Origin: Balanoglossus misakiensis
Lineage: Eukaryota > Hemichordata
Reading direction: 5' to 3'
DNA length: 64,000 nt
Assembly: GCA_040954595.2 (NCBI GenBank)
Contig: CM082576.2
Coordinates: 9,982,001-10,046,000, forward strand
The stretch's first letter is position 1; each line of letters starts with the position of its first letter. The position numbers and the translations under genes were made by a program. The notes beneath the pieces are model-generated. The model was not told the origin of the DNA, did not search any database, and saw only the letters and a program-made list of their open reading frames with translations. Below, in pieces: positions 46,901 to 57,037 of this stretch.

Positions 46901-49900
46901 AGGGGGATGACCACCGCGCAGACCAACAAATCGGACGCCGCCAAGCTGCAGAGGAAGTAGTTGGCGGTGGAGTTCTGCTCGCTGACGCTGCCCCGTTTGA
47001 CGCAGACGACGAACACCAAGATGTTGCCAAGGATACCCAGCAGCATGATGAAGCTGAGCAGCGCCACCTCCACGTACTGGCCGACGATCCCCGGGCGGCG
47101 AAAATGCGACGACAGATCGTAGAGAGCGGTGTCGTTGGAGGGCGTTTCGAACATCGGCCGCCACTGTTCTGTCATGTTCTCCAGCAGAGTCAGTGAAGAT
47201 CCTGTGGATAGGGTTTCAAAAGTCGGCCACCAGTGGTCAGTCAGATTTTCCAGCAGGGCCACCGGAGATGGTCCGGATTTGTTCATGTCCTTTCCGTGGG
47301 AAACGTCACCACAACCTGTTTGTAGACTGAGAAAAATTGCACTGTAAAACTTTTGCCACAATTAAAATGGCGCAATGAGAGCTTGATGCATCCACCTTCT
47401 TGTTTGACTCAATTGTAAAGGTTTTCTTAGATATTACAAAGAATGGGAAATGGGGGGTGGGAGTGGAGGGTTTGTTTTCTTTATACAGATATACTACAAT
47501 ATAGATGGATGAGACCAGATATGATAGGAACTGTTCTGTTCTATTCATTAGGTTCCAGTCCTGATTCAACCTTATGTTTCCAGCTTTAATATTGTATACT
47601 ATAAACAGGTGTGGTTCTTTCTGTTGATTTGTGGATGTAGACAGCTGACGTTATTAGATCTCACAAACTACAAGAATTTCATCAGACCCTGTTAAGAAAA
47701 CATGCCAAGGAAAACACGAAAGCACTTGCTTACCTCAGTGAGTGTTAAGTCAGAACCTCCGCGACGGAGTTACACGCTGCACACCGATGACTCATCCATT
47801 GAGAGGAAAGAAATTTCATTAAGCGAGGAGATCAGGAAAAAAGTTGCCAGTCCAATCTAAGCAGCCATCCTGAGTGTAAATACAGTAAACGAGATTTAGC
47901 TTTCAGGGTTAAAGGAAAAAAAAAGCGATTGGCCTGTTGAATTGCATTTAGAATAAACGGTTAATTGTGTGCTACTGTGGCGTATGCTGATAATAGGGGC
48001 CGTGACAGAGTCGGCATGGTGTCTGTCTGGATGCCGAAGATTACTCACAGCCAAATATACACACCAAGGCTTTGAGATAAAAGCTTGGAAATAAAAAAGA
48101 GTGACCAAGCAGAGGTTATTTTTAGACAGATTCTAAAATAGCGGTCGGAAACCCCTGGGTGCATGCTGTCAGTAATCCGAATCAGGGGGTGTCTGATTAA
48201 ACCAGCAAAATCTCTCCCAGGGGGTGTGCGAATCATTATCTGTAACTTGTAAGATAAGTCTCAGTTGTTCAGTTTTGCACTGAGGGACTGTGTCACCTTT
48301 TATCAAAGCACAGACAGTTAACAAGAATCTGAGGGTAATGTCCTCTTTGGGGAGGCAGTGATGATGTTCTGATTATAAATGGGAATGAAGAATCTAAGCA
48401 AGGCTGTTCACTTCTCCCTGGTTTACATAATTTCAGAAATGTCGGTACGGGCTATGTTACATGTATGTCATCCAAGCCATCACTAGCAATCCGTCAGATC
48501 GGAACGTGCAGGAGATAGATGATAGCGTGTGACATCAAGAATGATTGATTGGGGCGTGGACGAGAATTTTTTCCACTGTTGGCCCTTCCTTAATCACAGG
48601 ACATGAATGATATATAGTCCAAGGAGAAACTAGTTTAGTGGCCCAGTTGAGTGTCCCAAATTTCCATGTCCTGTCGTCATAGCAGCAATTCCAAGTGCCT
48701 TCTGGAAAGAAAGTTTCTGATTCTAAGCACATGTTTACCTGAGATTTATCAAATTTGCATTTATGATGATTTTTTACAGTTTTTAGACAATTTATAAGAT
48801 GACAGTGTAGTTTTGGAAGAATACTGAATTTTGTGAAAGGTCATCTTCTGTGTTAGTCAAAAGAGGATGTTTTTTGAAAAAACTATTTGATCTAAACTGT
48901 GTAATGTATACTGTTTATCCAGGTGCTGTTTTTGCAAATGGCAAGTTGCGCCTAAAAGCATGAGTGGATATTTCATCAATAACAAGGAATATGACTCAAT
49001 TAGTATTACTCCTAAATCGACCAATAATTTATGTCACTAATTATGTTTTTATTACTGTGCCTCCATCGCTGTGAAAGGATTTTACCACACCAAATTACCT
49101 ACTTTATGTCAATTTGGCAAACGTGGACAGAAATGACATGACATTGTGTAATAAGACAGTGATGGTAATTGCCCTGCCACTAATACATGAAATATTAATA
49201 TCTAACAAAAGAAAAGCAGTAGCAGACACTGCCAGTAATATGTAGGTGAAAAATGTTTTTCTCGGCAAGAACAGTTGACAGGGCTAGGGCTCTGAAAGCT
49301 TGCAAACTTCCACACATTCTGTGTCACAGTGATCCAATGGGGATGACTGATTTCCCCAGGTTTTCAATCATTTTTCTCTCCGATTGCTGATGGGAATGAT
49401 TGATGTAGGAAGAGCTTTTTCATCTTCTGTGACTTGTTTATGGCACGTTGTTACATATCCACAATGCATTGCTGTGTAGAACATCCATTGCCCTGTCTTC
49501 CTCCTGCCCAAGATTAAAGTAACATTGCCTCGGGAACAGAGTATCAATCAGTAAAATGACACTCCTCAAACCTTTCAATTCTTTGCTGTATTAAAGTGTG
49601 TGGGGAGTCTTTTTGAAAACATAGAAGATAACAGGTTGTTCATAGTCTTGTTTTTATCAAAATCACTAAATCTAAATTAAATCTCCTCCATACAGTTAAC
49701 ATATAGAGATTGGTGGACATTTTGAATTTCAAATTTGAGGTCATTTTGCCTTCTCATTCTCATGTGCGCTGATCTCCAATCTTTATTCTCAATTTTTAGA
49801 GAAAATAATCTATAGGTGTCTTGAGCAGAATGTGAAAAAAAGTTTAAGACTTTCTATTTTCTGGGCGCATACTAACTTAGGGAAGAGGTAAATTTCAAGC

Positions 49901-52900
49901 AGACAGTTCCAGTACCTCACTAGGATATACCTCTGCCAAGCTACCGACTGGAGTTGCCGCCTCTCAGGCATCATGAATATTCATGAGAAGCTCACTACAG
50001 GAGTCCAGATAAAAACATTTTGATAACCAGTCTGTTTTGGAGGAGAAGGATTATTCAAAGGAGGAAAGTACATGTATTATATTTCTGAAGTGCAAAACAA
50101 ACGCAGCTATTGGTGCATGCTTGGAGTTTTGATCCCATCTTCCATGAAGTAGGGGAATGGTTATAACTGTGTACGATAATGTATTGAATTGTTGTTTTTG
50201 TGTAGTGGTTCAGCCTATATCACCCGAATCACTCAAAAGCTTATGTGTAGCAAAACCACTCAAGAAATGAAGCCTCGGGGATGTACGTATACTAGTATTG
50301 AAAACATGGTACTTCATGCAAAATGGACATAAAATTTGATGTATTTTCTCTTCATTTTGAGACTTTTAGTTGAATGGCATAGAAAGTGTGTATTTTTTTA
50401 AAAAGATGATGATGTGATGTGAGGGGGAGAGAAATGGGAGGAAGTGTACACTAACCGTGTGACCTGTAAGCTATCATTTAGAAACATGCAAATTTGAGAA
50501 AATGTCAACTTGGCTGTGACAGGATTGATGATGCCTATGGAGTAAAGACGGGCAAAATGAAAGAAGAAAAAGCGTCACACTGAGATGAGGATGAAAGAGA
50601 GAATTTAGAGATACATATGTACGTTAGACTCCAAGGGCAAATAAGTCATCTCACAGAAATGAGGAACAGATCAGAGACAGGCAAGAAGGAATTATTCAGA
50701 TTCATGGGGAGAAGTAACATTAACTTTGACCATGAGATTTGTGGCAGAGTCTTTGTGGGCAACTGTGGAGAGTGGAATATTGTTGAAATAATGGGGGGGG
50801 GGGGGGGGGGGATATTGAAGGATAGTAAAGAGGAGAAATTTTTGGTGAAATCTGGAGAATTGGTCGGCACGACAACATGTTTTGCTGAGAGGCAAAGAAT
50901 GTTTTTGGTGAGCACAGGAGAATGTTTGAAAGCTAGCTTACGTGAATGGCTTTGCAGAGGCTGCCGCCAATAACAATGAGCAGGGCTCGGGGAAGATCGG
51001 ATACAGTGTAAGAGACTCCAGGGAAACATTCTTTAGGAAGCACACAAATTACAATTATCTAGCTAAACAGAGTGCGGTGTTGTGACACATGGCCAAATCT
51101 ATCAATCTGAAAATGAGCAAAGCGAGAGAAAAAAGAGAAAAAAGTGGAAATTTGCAAGTAAAATCAGTTAGAGGGAGTTTTCAAAGACCTGATAAAGCTG
51201 AAAATTAAATGCTATGTGTGAAAAAGTAGTTGTCTTGCGCTGATGATCACAGTACGGTTAGAGGCTTCACAGGTGGAAAAAGCAGTGAGTTGATTGATGG
51301 GAAGAATTTTTCTTAAAACTGCAGAGATTCAAAGTGCAGATAATAAAAATTCCACAGAAAATAAAACATGGCATCTGAGAAAGCAATACATACCTGGCTG
51401 ATAGCTAGTTTCGATGTTCCCACTGAGTTGTGTGTGTAGAACTCTCTGTATCGCTGTAATCTGTGATGCTAGTGTACGCTCTCACAGGATATGTTGTTGG
51501 CATAGACAAACCTGGGAGAAGAAGGGGAAGGAAGATCACATCAATCACTGTCAGATGGATTGCATGCAGCAGTAGGTTCAGTTTGGTCGTTCCCCCAGTT
51601 TTGAGAGGTGGTGTATACATACATGTACATTAGCCTGCCACTCCCATGGGTGGGCGTCACCTAATTGTGCTGACCTCCGACCTCGCTGCTTATACATGTA
51701 TATCCTTTCAGGGAGGAAAGCTGTCCACGGCTAAGTAGCGGTGTGTTGGCATAGCAGCAAATGACACTACAAAAGACTCCAATGCATATCCCTGCATGTG
51801 CTTGTGCAGAGACGTGTGCTTAGACCCAGTAGCATTTACTTGGGTTATTGATATTCTGTAGAGACCCATCGAAGAAAATGCATGAGTTTAATATTATTCC
51901 ATGCATGATATCAAATGTGACGCGCGACAGTTGAATAAAACTTGACAGCTCACTGACCTGTCAAATCCCATTTGTACCGGTATATACACGTGTCGGCAAG
52001 CTAGGAAATGATATTTTATTCTTGAGTATGTGAGAGGTGCACCTTGGAATGCATAGTTCACAGTCCAGGAAATACACCTCAACCTGTCGGGAATAGTTCT
52101 CGAATGTCAGGGTATCAAATCATTAAAATAAATCACACTGAATATCAAGACTGAGTAGTCATAGAATGCACTTAAAATTTATAATGTTTCTTTAACTGTC
52201 TGGCAAGAAAGAAAAACAAACAGCTTTTGTCATATTTTGCTCAAAGCAAGTTTAGATTATTCTGTCTTAAAATTGAGAATATCCTTCGGTATAATTTATG
52301 CTAAAGTGAAAGTAGTCAAAAATGTCATATTCTGTATTTCCGTTGCAGGTCTTGAAGACAGTGTTCACGTGTATTCTAATAAAGGTCTCGTGTACAGCGC
52401 CACCCTGGGATTAGTAGACATCTCCAGGGGAACCAACTCCTACTACAAGCTACAGCTGTTGGAGCACGACAATGCCCACAGGTAAGATCATTTCCAGTGA
52501 TCGACTCTGACAATTACAGAAAGTGCACAGACCATTGTCCAAACTCCATGACACCCTGTGAGACCTCGAATTAATAGGCAACTTACATGGGAGAACATTC
52601 TCATGTTTATACACAGGACAAACCCAGCACAAATGTTACAATTTTTGTTAAACTCTGCACCTATTCTAGTTTCATACAAAGCTTGACTTGTTGACTCAGC
52701 TAGCAACCTGTTGCTGCGGTAATTAACCAAGTCTCGCAATGCGCTGAAAATCCTCTTTTGTTTGAATGATTCCTAGGGTAAGAGGTGTTTATTTCCCACA
52801 TAAGTGTCTACTATTAACGTGACTGCCTCAAAGTGTGGCTAAATTTGCTACAGGTCGTGCAAAGGGAAATATTAATGGTGGAAGATAGTGTTATTTGTGT

Positions 52901-55900
52901 CTCTATGCCACGCAGATGTTTAATTCTCTTAGTTGTCACGTGAAATTCATTTTCCCGTATTCTCCCTGACCTGACCCCACCCTAGATGGTACGTGTTCCG
53001 TGCTTGGGGCCGCGTGGGCACAACCATTGGAGGCAACAAAGTGGACAAGTTCCACGGAAAACAGGCGGCTGTCGACAATTTCCTCACGGTGTACGGAGAG
53101 AAGACCGGGAACGACTTTGGAACGAAGGACTTTGTCAAATATCCCAACAGATTCTACCCATTGGAGATAGACTATGGCCAGGTATTAAAATGAAAATCCA
53201 CATGTCTTTGATGAGTTGGGTAAATGCCGTACATTTACAGCCGTCCAAGTATTGGCTATAGCATTGTTTCTGGCCATTTTGCTAACGTCAACCACTGTTG
53301 CTTTCCCCAACCTTCACTGTCGACCGACATTGTAACACAACATGTTTTTCTGTCATTGCTTATCACCGTTGTGCCATTTTGTAGGAAGAAGAAGATATCA
53401 AGAAACTGAACAAAAAGGCGGGCACTTCATCCAAACTAGCCAAAGAGATCCAAAACTTGATGAAGATGATATTCGATATAGAGGAGATGAAGAAGACCAT
53501 GTTGGAATTCGAGGTAAGCACCAAGGACCCTGGATTGAAATGTCGTAGTTTTCACCAAGCACACAACTCCCACAAGAGTAGAGTAAACCATAGAAATCTT
53601 TCTTTATTTGTCATTGCGTAAACCAGTCCTTGTTATAGCTAGCTTCACAAAGCTGTCATGTGAGAAACCAAAAAGGATTGCTTTACTGTCTGATTTTCAC
53701 AACATACATTGTACAGCTGCTTTTACCCTGACTCCATGATATTATTACTAGTTCTAGCTGTAACAAAAGTGTTTAGAACCTTGGTGGTAGAATTTAATAC
53801 AATTTTCTCGGGTTTCAGCCACCTGTGAATTACCTCACAAGTTTTTAAAACAAAATTTATTTGTTTTGTACAAAAAGACATGGGTTTATTTGTTGATGAT
53901 TTGATGCCACCTGATTACATTACAACCCACATCTCCTGGTGACAAGTTAAATTGTCTTTCCTGATCTATAATTGAGTTTTCTTCCTTTCCTTGACAGATT
54001 GACTTGAAAAAGATGCCGTTGGGTAAACTGTCAAAGCGTCAGATCGAGAGTGCGTACGCTGTGCTCACTGAACTACAGCAGGTTGGTTGATTGATCTGCA
54101 CCACGACATCAAATCAAGATTTTTAGACCCTGGCAGTGTCTTTCATTTGATCTTTTCTAGCCATCTCAAATGATCACGCTTTGACCTCGTCAAACAAAGT
54201 GGCAGTTGGTCTCGTGAAAGTGGATCTTTTCAGGGGACCTTGCTGGAAACAAGCAAGCTGCACAAATATTTTCAAGAAAAAATGACTTTAACTACCATGG
54301 CAACAGATCGGTGAACACGCACAGGATGTGTTGTTTGAAAAGAGAGATTACTGACAGGATGTGTGGTTTTGAATATTATTGTGAGATGACTTCCAAGAAA
54401 GTTACATTGACAGATTTTCAGAGATGTCTGCTTTTCTACTTGGCGCAGCACTCTGTCTGAATGCAGCCCAAACATGAGAAATCTTCTCAGAAGCTTGTTG
54501 TGTGATCAAGGAAACAGAACTTAAAATTGATCCCTATTTGATTTTAACTTTCTTTTACACCCTTGTCTCGTTGCAGTTGGTTGCCCAGGAAGACAGAAGT
54601 GCGTCGGCCATATTGGATGCGTCCAACAGATTTTACACTCTCATACCGCATGACTTTGGACTCAAGAAACCACCTTTGCTCAACTCGACAGACATAATCA
54701 CGGTAAGATACGAGACGTCAACCTCATGTAGTATTGATTCTGTCCTCATTTCATATCGTAGAGATGCCAGAATTCAAATATGCAGAGGTGCAAAGAAAGG
54801 GAACAAGGCACTTGCTTTGATGGATCTGTCGGTAATAAAGAGGTGTCTGTAATGGCATCAGTCTCTTTCACAGGCATCATATGTATGCATATCTCCTCTC
54901 CTTTTTCTTTCAGGCCAAGACTCAGATGCTTGACAACTTGCTGGATATTGAGGTTGCGTACAGCTTGCTCAAAGGAGGCGACACCACTAAAGATCCTATT
55001 GATGCTAACTATGAGACTCTGAAATGTCCAATAACGGTAAGAAATCTGTGTTACACAGTGGTCCTTTTTGCAGTTTTTGTCTGCCTGTCTTTCTGTTTAT
55101 TTCTCTGTTTTAATCGTCACGAAAGCTAGGCTAAATGAGCTGGCAATGCTTTTTACTGCTAAGTTACGTGATTACATGTACCAAACTTGCCCCCCAAAAT
55201 ATGACGATGTTGATCAGTTTAAAAACATAAATTATATTAACTTGGATGCCAGAATTAAACTCCAATATCAGAAGCAACAATTGTTCAGGTGAACAATTAT
55301 ATGCACAGATACAGCTAATGATATCTGCCATTGTCTTGATATGAAGGTCATGGACAAGAAGAGTGACTTGTTCAAGTTGATAGAGACTTACACCAAGAAT
55401 ACCCACGCGGCCACTCACAGTCAGTACTCGTTGGAACTGGAAGAGGTAAGGTGGCAGAGTTCGAAGTTGTGTGTCTTTAGAGATGCCGGAAGACCGATTC
55501 CAATCACAGCCATTCATTGATTCTATTTGTGATGTTCGATAAAAACACCTGTAGTTTCAAATGCAGCGCGAGTCCACATTGACTCTGAACCTTCTGTGTA
55601 CTGATGTGCTAGTTATCTTAGTAACATATTCCCCATCTTATTCCCAATATTGTCTGGTGCCATTTTATCTCAGGTGTTTGAACTGAAACGTGAAGGTGAG
55701 AGAGCAAGATACAGGCCATTCAAACAGCTCCACAACCGTCAGCTGTTGTGGCACGGCTCACGTACGTCCAACTATGCAGGTATTCTGTCCCAGGGATTGC
55801 GTATTGCGCCACCAGAGGCGCCAGTGGTAAGTTTTTTTGTTTTTTGTCTTGGTTTGTTTTTTATTGGTGTCTTTTTATTCATTGTACCCTCTAAGCTTAT

Positions 55901-57037
55901 TTGGCACACCACTGATGTGTGTGCATTCTGTTTCATGTATGGAAATTTTGTCAATGTAACTGGGCTGACTTGCTACAAAATATCAAGTTGCCTCAGAGTT
56001 CTCAGTGATCTCCATATACAAGAGTACAATGTAAGTTGCATATTTTTTCCATTCCTTAACAGACTGGTTACATGTTCGGTAAAGGTGTCTACTTTGCCGA
56101 CATGAGTTCCAAGAGTGCCAACTACTGCAGGGCCAGTCCCGGCAACAACGTGGGCCTGATGATCCTCTGCGAAGTGGCGCTGGGTAACATGCACGAACTG
56201 ACCAACGCCAAGTCACTCAGCAAACCACCATCAGGGAAGCACAGCACAAAAGGTGAGTCTCAGTAATTGTACTGCTTCAATCTGAGGATCAACTTGCAGC
56301 AGCTTGGGGGTCCCATCTCCTGCATGGCAGTGTCCCAGCACCTTTTTGAATACTGATTGGGTGAAGGAGTTGACCAATCAGTGATGACTTTGCAGGACTG
56401 ATGCAGGTCGTCCAATCCCGAGAGTGAGGCCAACCTTTGAGTTTGATGTGAATTCCTTGTGAGAAGATGAATGGCACACATTGAGAATAACCCATAGATC
56501 AGAAATCCTATGGCCTTTCAAACCAAGTCTAAACCACCATACAATGCCTGATTGTGTTTCCACAGGTATTGGAAGTACATGCCCAGATCCAAGTGCAGCT
56601 GTCACTCTTGATGATGGTGTCGTGATTCCTCTTGGAAAAGGATCTTCAAGCGGCACTACAAAGACCAGCTTACTCTACAATGAGTATCCTTTTACTTAAA
56701 ATACAATGTGCATGCTCATTCTGTATCAGCGTGTGTGGGGTGGCGATTTTCTTTTTTGCCTCTAGGGGGCGCTGTTGTATCGTCCAGTCCTTATTTTCTG
56801 TGGCTGGTTTGCACTGGCTGTGTGTAGCCCTTGGGTAGTAACTAGCACAATAAACAAGACAGGTAGTTTTTGATAATAAACAGAGACTTAGAGAAGATGC
56901 AGTTCTTCTAAAGTTGGTGTCATTCCCCATGTTGAGTTTCCTTAATGACCGTTTCCAGATACATTGTATACGATGTTGCACAAGTTGAGATGAAGTACCT
57001 GTGTCAGATGAAGTTCAACTTCAAGTCCATGTGGTGA
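32130..57037 (+). CDS. PARP1: Poly(ADP-ribose) polymerase 1, complete, 23 coding exons, 997 aa
   Basis: Nuclear DNA-break sensor that cleaves NAD+ and builds poly(ADP-ribose) on itself and chromatin proteins. Exons: 32130-32252, 32895-32982, 33330-33517, 33737-33951, 34104-34191, 34433-34549, 34835-35037, 35313-35393, 35550-35713, 35877-36022, 36372-36444, 37158-37235, 52349-52481, 52986-53181, 53385-53513, 53998-54081, 54577-54702, 54914-55036, 55347-55445, 55674-55826, 56063-56252, 56566-56683, 56959-57037. All are GT-AG; phases sum to 998 codons with stop (human 1014 aa). Domains in order: three zinc fingers, BRCT, WGR, helical regulatory domain, ADP-ribosyltransferase. H845, Y879 and E972 form the H-Y-E triad. 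The bipartite nuclear signal is present, but the vertebrate caspase site DEVD is not. Intron 12 is 15.1 kb; the rest are under 0.75 kb. Confidence 0.98.
32253..32894 (+). other. PARP1 intron 1
   Basis: 642 bp, with long C and G homopolymers (32313-32332, 32481-32491, about 32690-32705) and CpG-dense CGCGTCCGCG repeats. It holds the 32558-32650 inverted repeat plus a small stem GCTAGGCT/AGCCTAGC at 32707-32724. CTAGCTGCAGT occurs at 32558 and again at 32720. Confidence 0.75.
32558..32650. repeat. Inverted repeat with about 33-bp arms
   Basis: Arms 32558-32590 and 32617-32650 pair except for one mismatch and one short bulge, with a 26-nt loop. The inner arm GCTCGAGGTTTTGCCT is perfect. Non-coding; MITE-like or a hairpin in the nascent PARP1 transcript. 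Confidence 0.85.
33170..33221. repeat. Paired CCAAT-containing inverted repeat in PARP1 intron 2
   Basis: Perfect 13-bp arms GGCCAATGGGGAA and TTCCCCATTGGCC separated by 26 bp. Each arm contains a CCAAT pentamer in opposite orientation. Confidence 0.9.
33330..34191 (+). CDS. PARP1: PARP1 exons 3-5: zinc finger 2 and nuclear localisation signal
   Basis: Second finger with ligands C124, C127, H158 and C161, repeating the YAKSNRSKC signature. Exon 5 (34104-34191) encodes a bipartite basic signal: KRK at 206-208 and KKPRVK about 11 residues later. In vertebrates the DEVD caspase cleavage site lies within this signal; here the equivalent stretch reads [15 protein letters not shown], with no DxxD. 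Confidence 0.95.
34433..35393 (+). CDS. PARP1: PARP1 exons 6-8: zinc finger 3 / PADR1 region
   Basis: Contains [17 protein letters not shown], a very conserved PARP1 stretch, and the four cysteines C290, C293, C307 and C317 of the third zinc site (CPEC ... [13 protein letters not shown]). This domain transmits the DNA-binding signal to the catalytic part. Exon 7 ends within a codon at a GTAAGT donor, and the frame is restored by exon 8. Confidence 0.95.
35550..36022 (+). CDS. PARP1: PARP1 exons 9-10: BRCT domain
   Basis: About 95 residues (378-471) beginning [16 protein letters not shown] and ending SIASWGAD, with the GGEVVAKV strand and the [10 protein letters not shown] motif in the right order. 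In PARP1 this is the automodification region and contributes to protein and DNA contacts. It starts after a Ser/Gly-rich linker. Confidence 0.94.
36372..53181 (+). CDS. PARP1: PARP1 exons 11-14: linker and WGR domain, interrupted by intron 12
   Basis: Exon 11 is a short Thr/Lys linker. Exon 12 ends in [11 protein letters not shown], the conserved start of the WGR region. Exon 13, 15.1 kb away, opens with [12 protein letters not shown]. Exon 14 carries the W573-G574-R575 signature and [10 protein letters not shown]. The split between exons 12 and 13 is phase 1 and joins exactly at the conserved SG-L boundary, so the large intron is genuine and not an assembly gap. Confidence 0.94.
37871..37911. 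repeat. (GA)n microsatellite
   Basis: GAGA run continuing into AAAGAAAGAGAG, early in PARP1 intron 12. Confidence 0.95.
38915..39586. repeat. 76-bp segment duplicated in direct orientation
   Basis: Copies at 38915-38990 and 39511-39586 both begin GGTGACTGCAGATGAAACTG and differ at only two or so positions by eye. Sequence upstream of the first copy also resembles 38668-38712, suggesting a small local duplication history. Non-coding. Confidence 0.85.
40240..40402. repeat. Split direct repeat B2 (163 bp; copy of 40681-40843)
   Basis: Begins CAATTGCCTTTACTAGG and ends AAGCACCCCACC. The second copy (B1) is at 40681-40843 and directly abuts A2, with one shared C at the junction. This B1-A2 junction corresponds to the joined ends of a circular intermediate. 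Confidence 0.95.
40535..40681. repeat. Split direct repeat A2 (147 bp; copy of 43054-43200)
   Basis: Same sequence as A1 at 43054-43200 over its whole length as read by eye. It contains a CCACTAGAGGGC word (40607-40618; in A1 at 43126-43137). Confidence 0.95.
40912..41290 (-). pseudogene. Tyrosine recombinase C-terminal fragment with two in-frame stops
   Basis: One frame ending at TAA 40912-40914 carries [20 protein letters not shown](stop)[20 protein letters not shown] and VYKDFL. These are the His-box (HxxR), the GDW motif and the tyrosine region of DIRS/Ngaro recombinases, in order. In-frame stops lie at 41203-41205 (TAG) and 41134-41136 (TGA). The second is a possible CGA-to-TGA decay at the arginine of the His-box. 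The N-terminal half and catalytic arginine 1 are missing, so it cannot be functional. Confidence 0.75.
41873..43030 (-). CDS. ORF1 (gag-like) of the tyrosine-recombinase element, 385 aa
   Basis: Intact ORF starting 24 nt inside the A1 repeat boundary. N-terminal Cys cluster C9-x2-C12 with H25 and C27 ([21 protein letters not shown] region). A charged coiled-coil stretch sits at about 80-115. Near the C-terminus is a zinc-binding candidate: C331-x7-C339-x5-H345, then H355-x-C357-x2-C360 and C375. This layout fits nucleic-acid-binding Gag-like proteins of DIRS-order elements, though the family match is from motif layout only. The basic, Ser-rich middle part is poorly conserved in such proteins. 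ORFs that continue past its stop in other frames (41291-41913) may be remnants of the rest of the element. Confidence 0.65.
   Translation of the reverse strand: MSSRPQRLCRTCLIDLKHHKGPSGHLCRENKDNSFEMDHKSSPQTHASTSSVTPSDHLKNTKDTIKTEWSKPDTSEGNRDIISPKKQMLEAIKKENEELEIEIELKRELARNKKLKAKPPTGMEDSQDKPTITSLRHDAALGRKVNKFKHHTKMFDTDSTASSSSCTDSDSATQLKQGGKQHYKTFRKRHNRKKPKSGVARRSSEQVRYQVPWPHEYAHKSDSSIDDQSYATLSMPALVRGELYIIHHVEPLATRLARTDHLIELLHLAEIYQWADVRELHCAVLRCIETGENTWQYDFTKEKARCLHIKLTKAPMRANTSYKYKTNPRYCADYQLGKCKFNNDHNNQEGIMEHHICRFCLRIRDLQLSHPPSECPYKPKKQPTG
43054..43200. repeat. Split direct repeat A1, 5' end of the retroelement
   Basis: Outer boundary at TTTTACAC followed by host CATTCC. There is no target-site duplication, as expected for tyrosine-recombinase insertion. 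Confidence 0.9.
44769..44824. repeat. Perfect 26-bp stem with 4-nt loop
   Basis: Arms 44769-44794 and 44799-44824 are fully complementary, loop CCGT. Arm begins AAGATGACAACAATGCAG. It lies in PARP1 intron 12, about 1.3 kb downstream of the GPCR stop. It could be a very young snap-back duplication, or a transcribed hairpin on either strand. Confidence 0.95.
46099..47286 (-). CDS. Class A (rhodopsin-like) GPCR, 395 aa, nested in PARP1 intron 12
   Basis: Seven-helix receptor at the plasma membrane. Landmarks: N88 (helix 1), LAASDL with D119, C147 and C216 for the extracellular disulphide, D171-R172-Y173, C293-W-T-P296, N336-P-I-I-Y340, then a Cys pair (356-357) for possible palmitoylation. Position 3.32 is W154 rather than Asp, so an aminergic ligand is unlikely; a peptide or other ligand is possible but not shown. 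The N-terminus has NLT, NMT and NDT glycosylation sites and a duplicated 15-residue block (11-25 and 34-48). ATG at 47286 is preferred over the in-frame ATG at 47361, because a CTACAAACAG acceptor at 47316 places the upstream ATG in intron. Coding DNA is markedly GC-rich against its surroundings. It is antisense to PARP1. Confidence 0.9.
   Translation of the reverse strand: MNKSGPSPVALLENLTDHWWPTFETLSTGSSLTLLENMTEQWRPMFETPSNDTALYDLSSHFRRPGIVGQYVEVALLSFIMLLGILGNILVFVVCVKRGSVSEQNSTANYFLCSLAASDLLVCAVVIPLHIHLEAAHLYRRVTDLECKLSVYLWNQSMYCTSWLLMGISIDRYYAIGYPLHPKFTKRKARCLISATLVLSLVFAFPSAFLYTGPHCQPLSSHYLNLELLIALIQGTLVFLIPFTVITTAYTAIFCSLRKQNRAQNQYAGTPLHSTHYTVAKRLLLVIIVFAVCWTPGLIMKIYFSFYRLDVHATSMLAFLVYMLEYFMPYFNSILNPIIYALINRAFRKDCRRVVCCQRIRSLHYLQALDGVYQSQVLQKSHQSCSAHDNFETRF
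47316..47733 (-). other. Predicted 5' UTR intron of the GPCR gene
   Basis: A strong donor (CTGAG|GTAAGC, at 47728-47734) and an acceptor (CTACAAACAG at 47316) enclose 418 bp immediately upstream of the coding exon. This suggests a noncoding first exon ending at 47734, which is common for intronless-coding GPCR genes. Confidence 0.5.
53385..55445 (+). CDS. PARP1: PARP1 exons 15-19: helical regulatory domain and start of catalytic fold
   Basis: Helical segments [39 protein letters not shown] and [15 protein letters not shown] are in the family order (about 632-768). This autoinhibitory domain blocks NAD+ until DNA is bound. Exon 19 ([19 protein letters not shown]) begins the transferase fold. 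Confidence 0.95.
55674..57037 (+). CDS. PARP1: PARP1 exons 20-23: ADP-ribosyltransferase core
   Basis: NAD+-binding motif LLWHGSR (H845), the donor-loop region [10 protein letters not shown], the PARP signature [17 protein letters not shown] with Y879 and Y890, and the catalytic glutamate E972. E972 is assembled across the exon 22/23 junction (GA | A). The protein ends in KFNFKSMW, equivalent to the vertebrate C-terminus. Stop TGA at 57035-57037. Confidence 0.96.

Larger units (their letters stand above)
37236..52348 (+). other. PARP1 intron 12 (15.1 kb) with nested antisense gene and retroelement
   Basis: Contents: (GA)n at 37871-37911; a duplicated 76-bp segment (38915-38990 and 39511-39586); a tyrosine-recombinase element (40240-43200); a 56-nt perfect hairpin (44769-44824); and the GPCR gene on the minus strand (46099-47286 plus a likely 5' UTR exon). 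There is also a run of about 18 G near 50791-50810. The stretch 47900-52348 has no gene I can support. Confidence 0.85.

Noticed and set aside
46046-47196. Two long ORFs (372 codons minus, 377 codons plus) overlapping the GPCR
   Set aside because: Low-complexity, Ala/Arg/His/Val-rich reading of the GC-rich receptor gene in other frames. The receptor frame has all class A motifs.
50617-50973. 118-codon plus-strand ORF
   Set aside because: It is held open across a run of about 18 G (poly-Gly), has no domain and is unsupported by splice sites.
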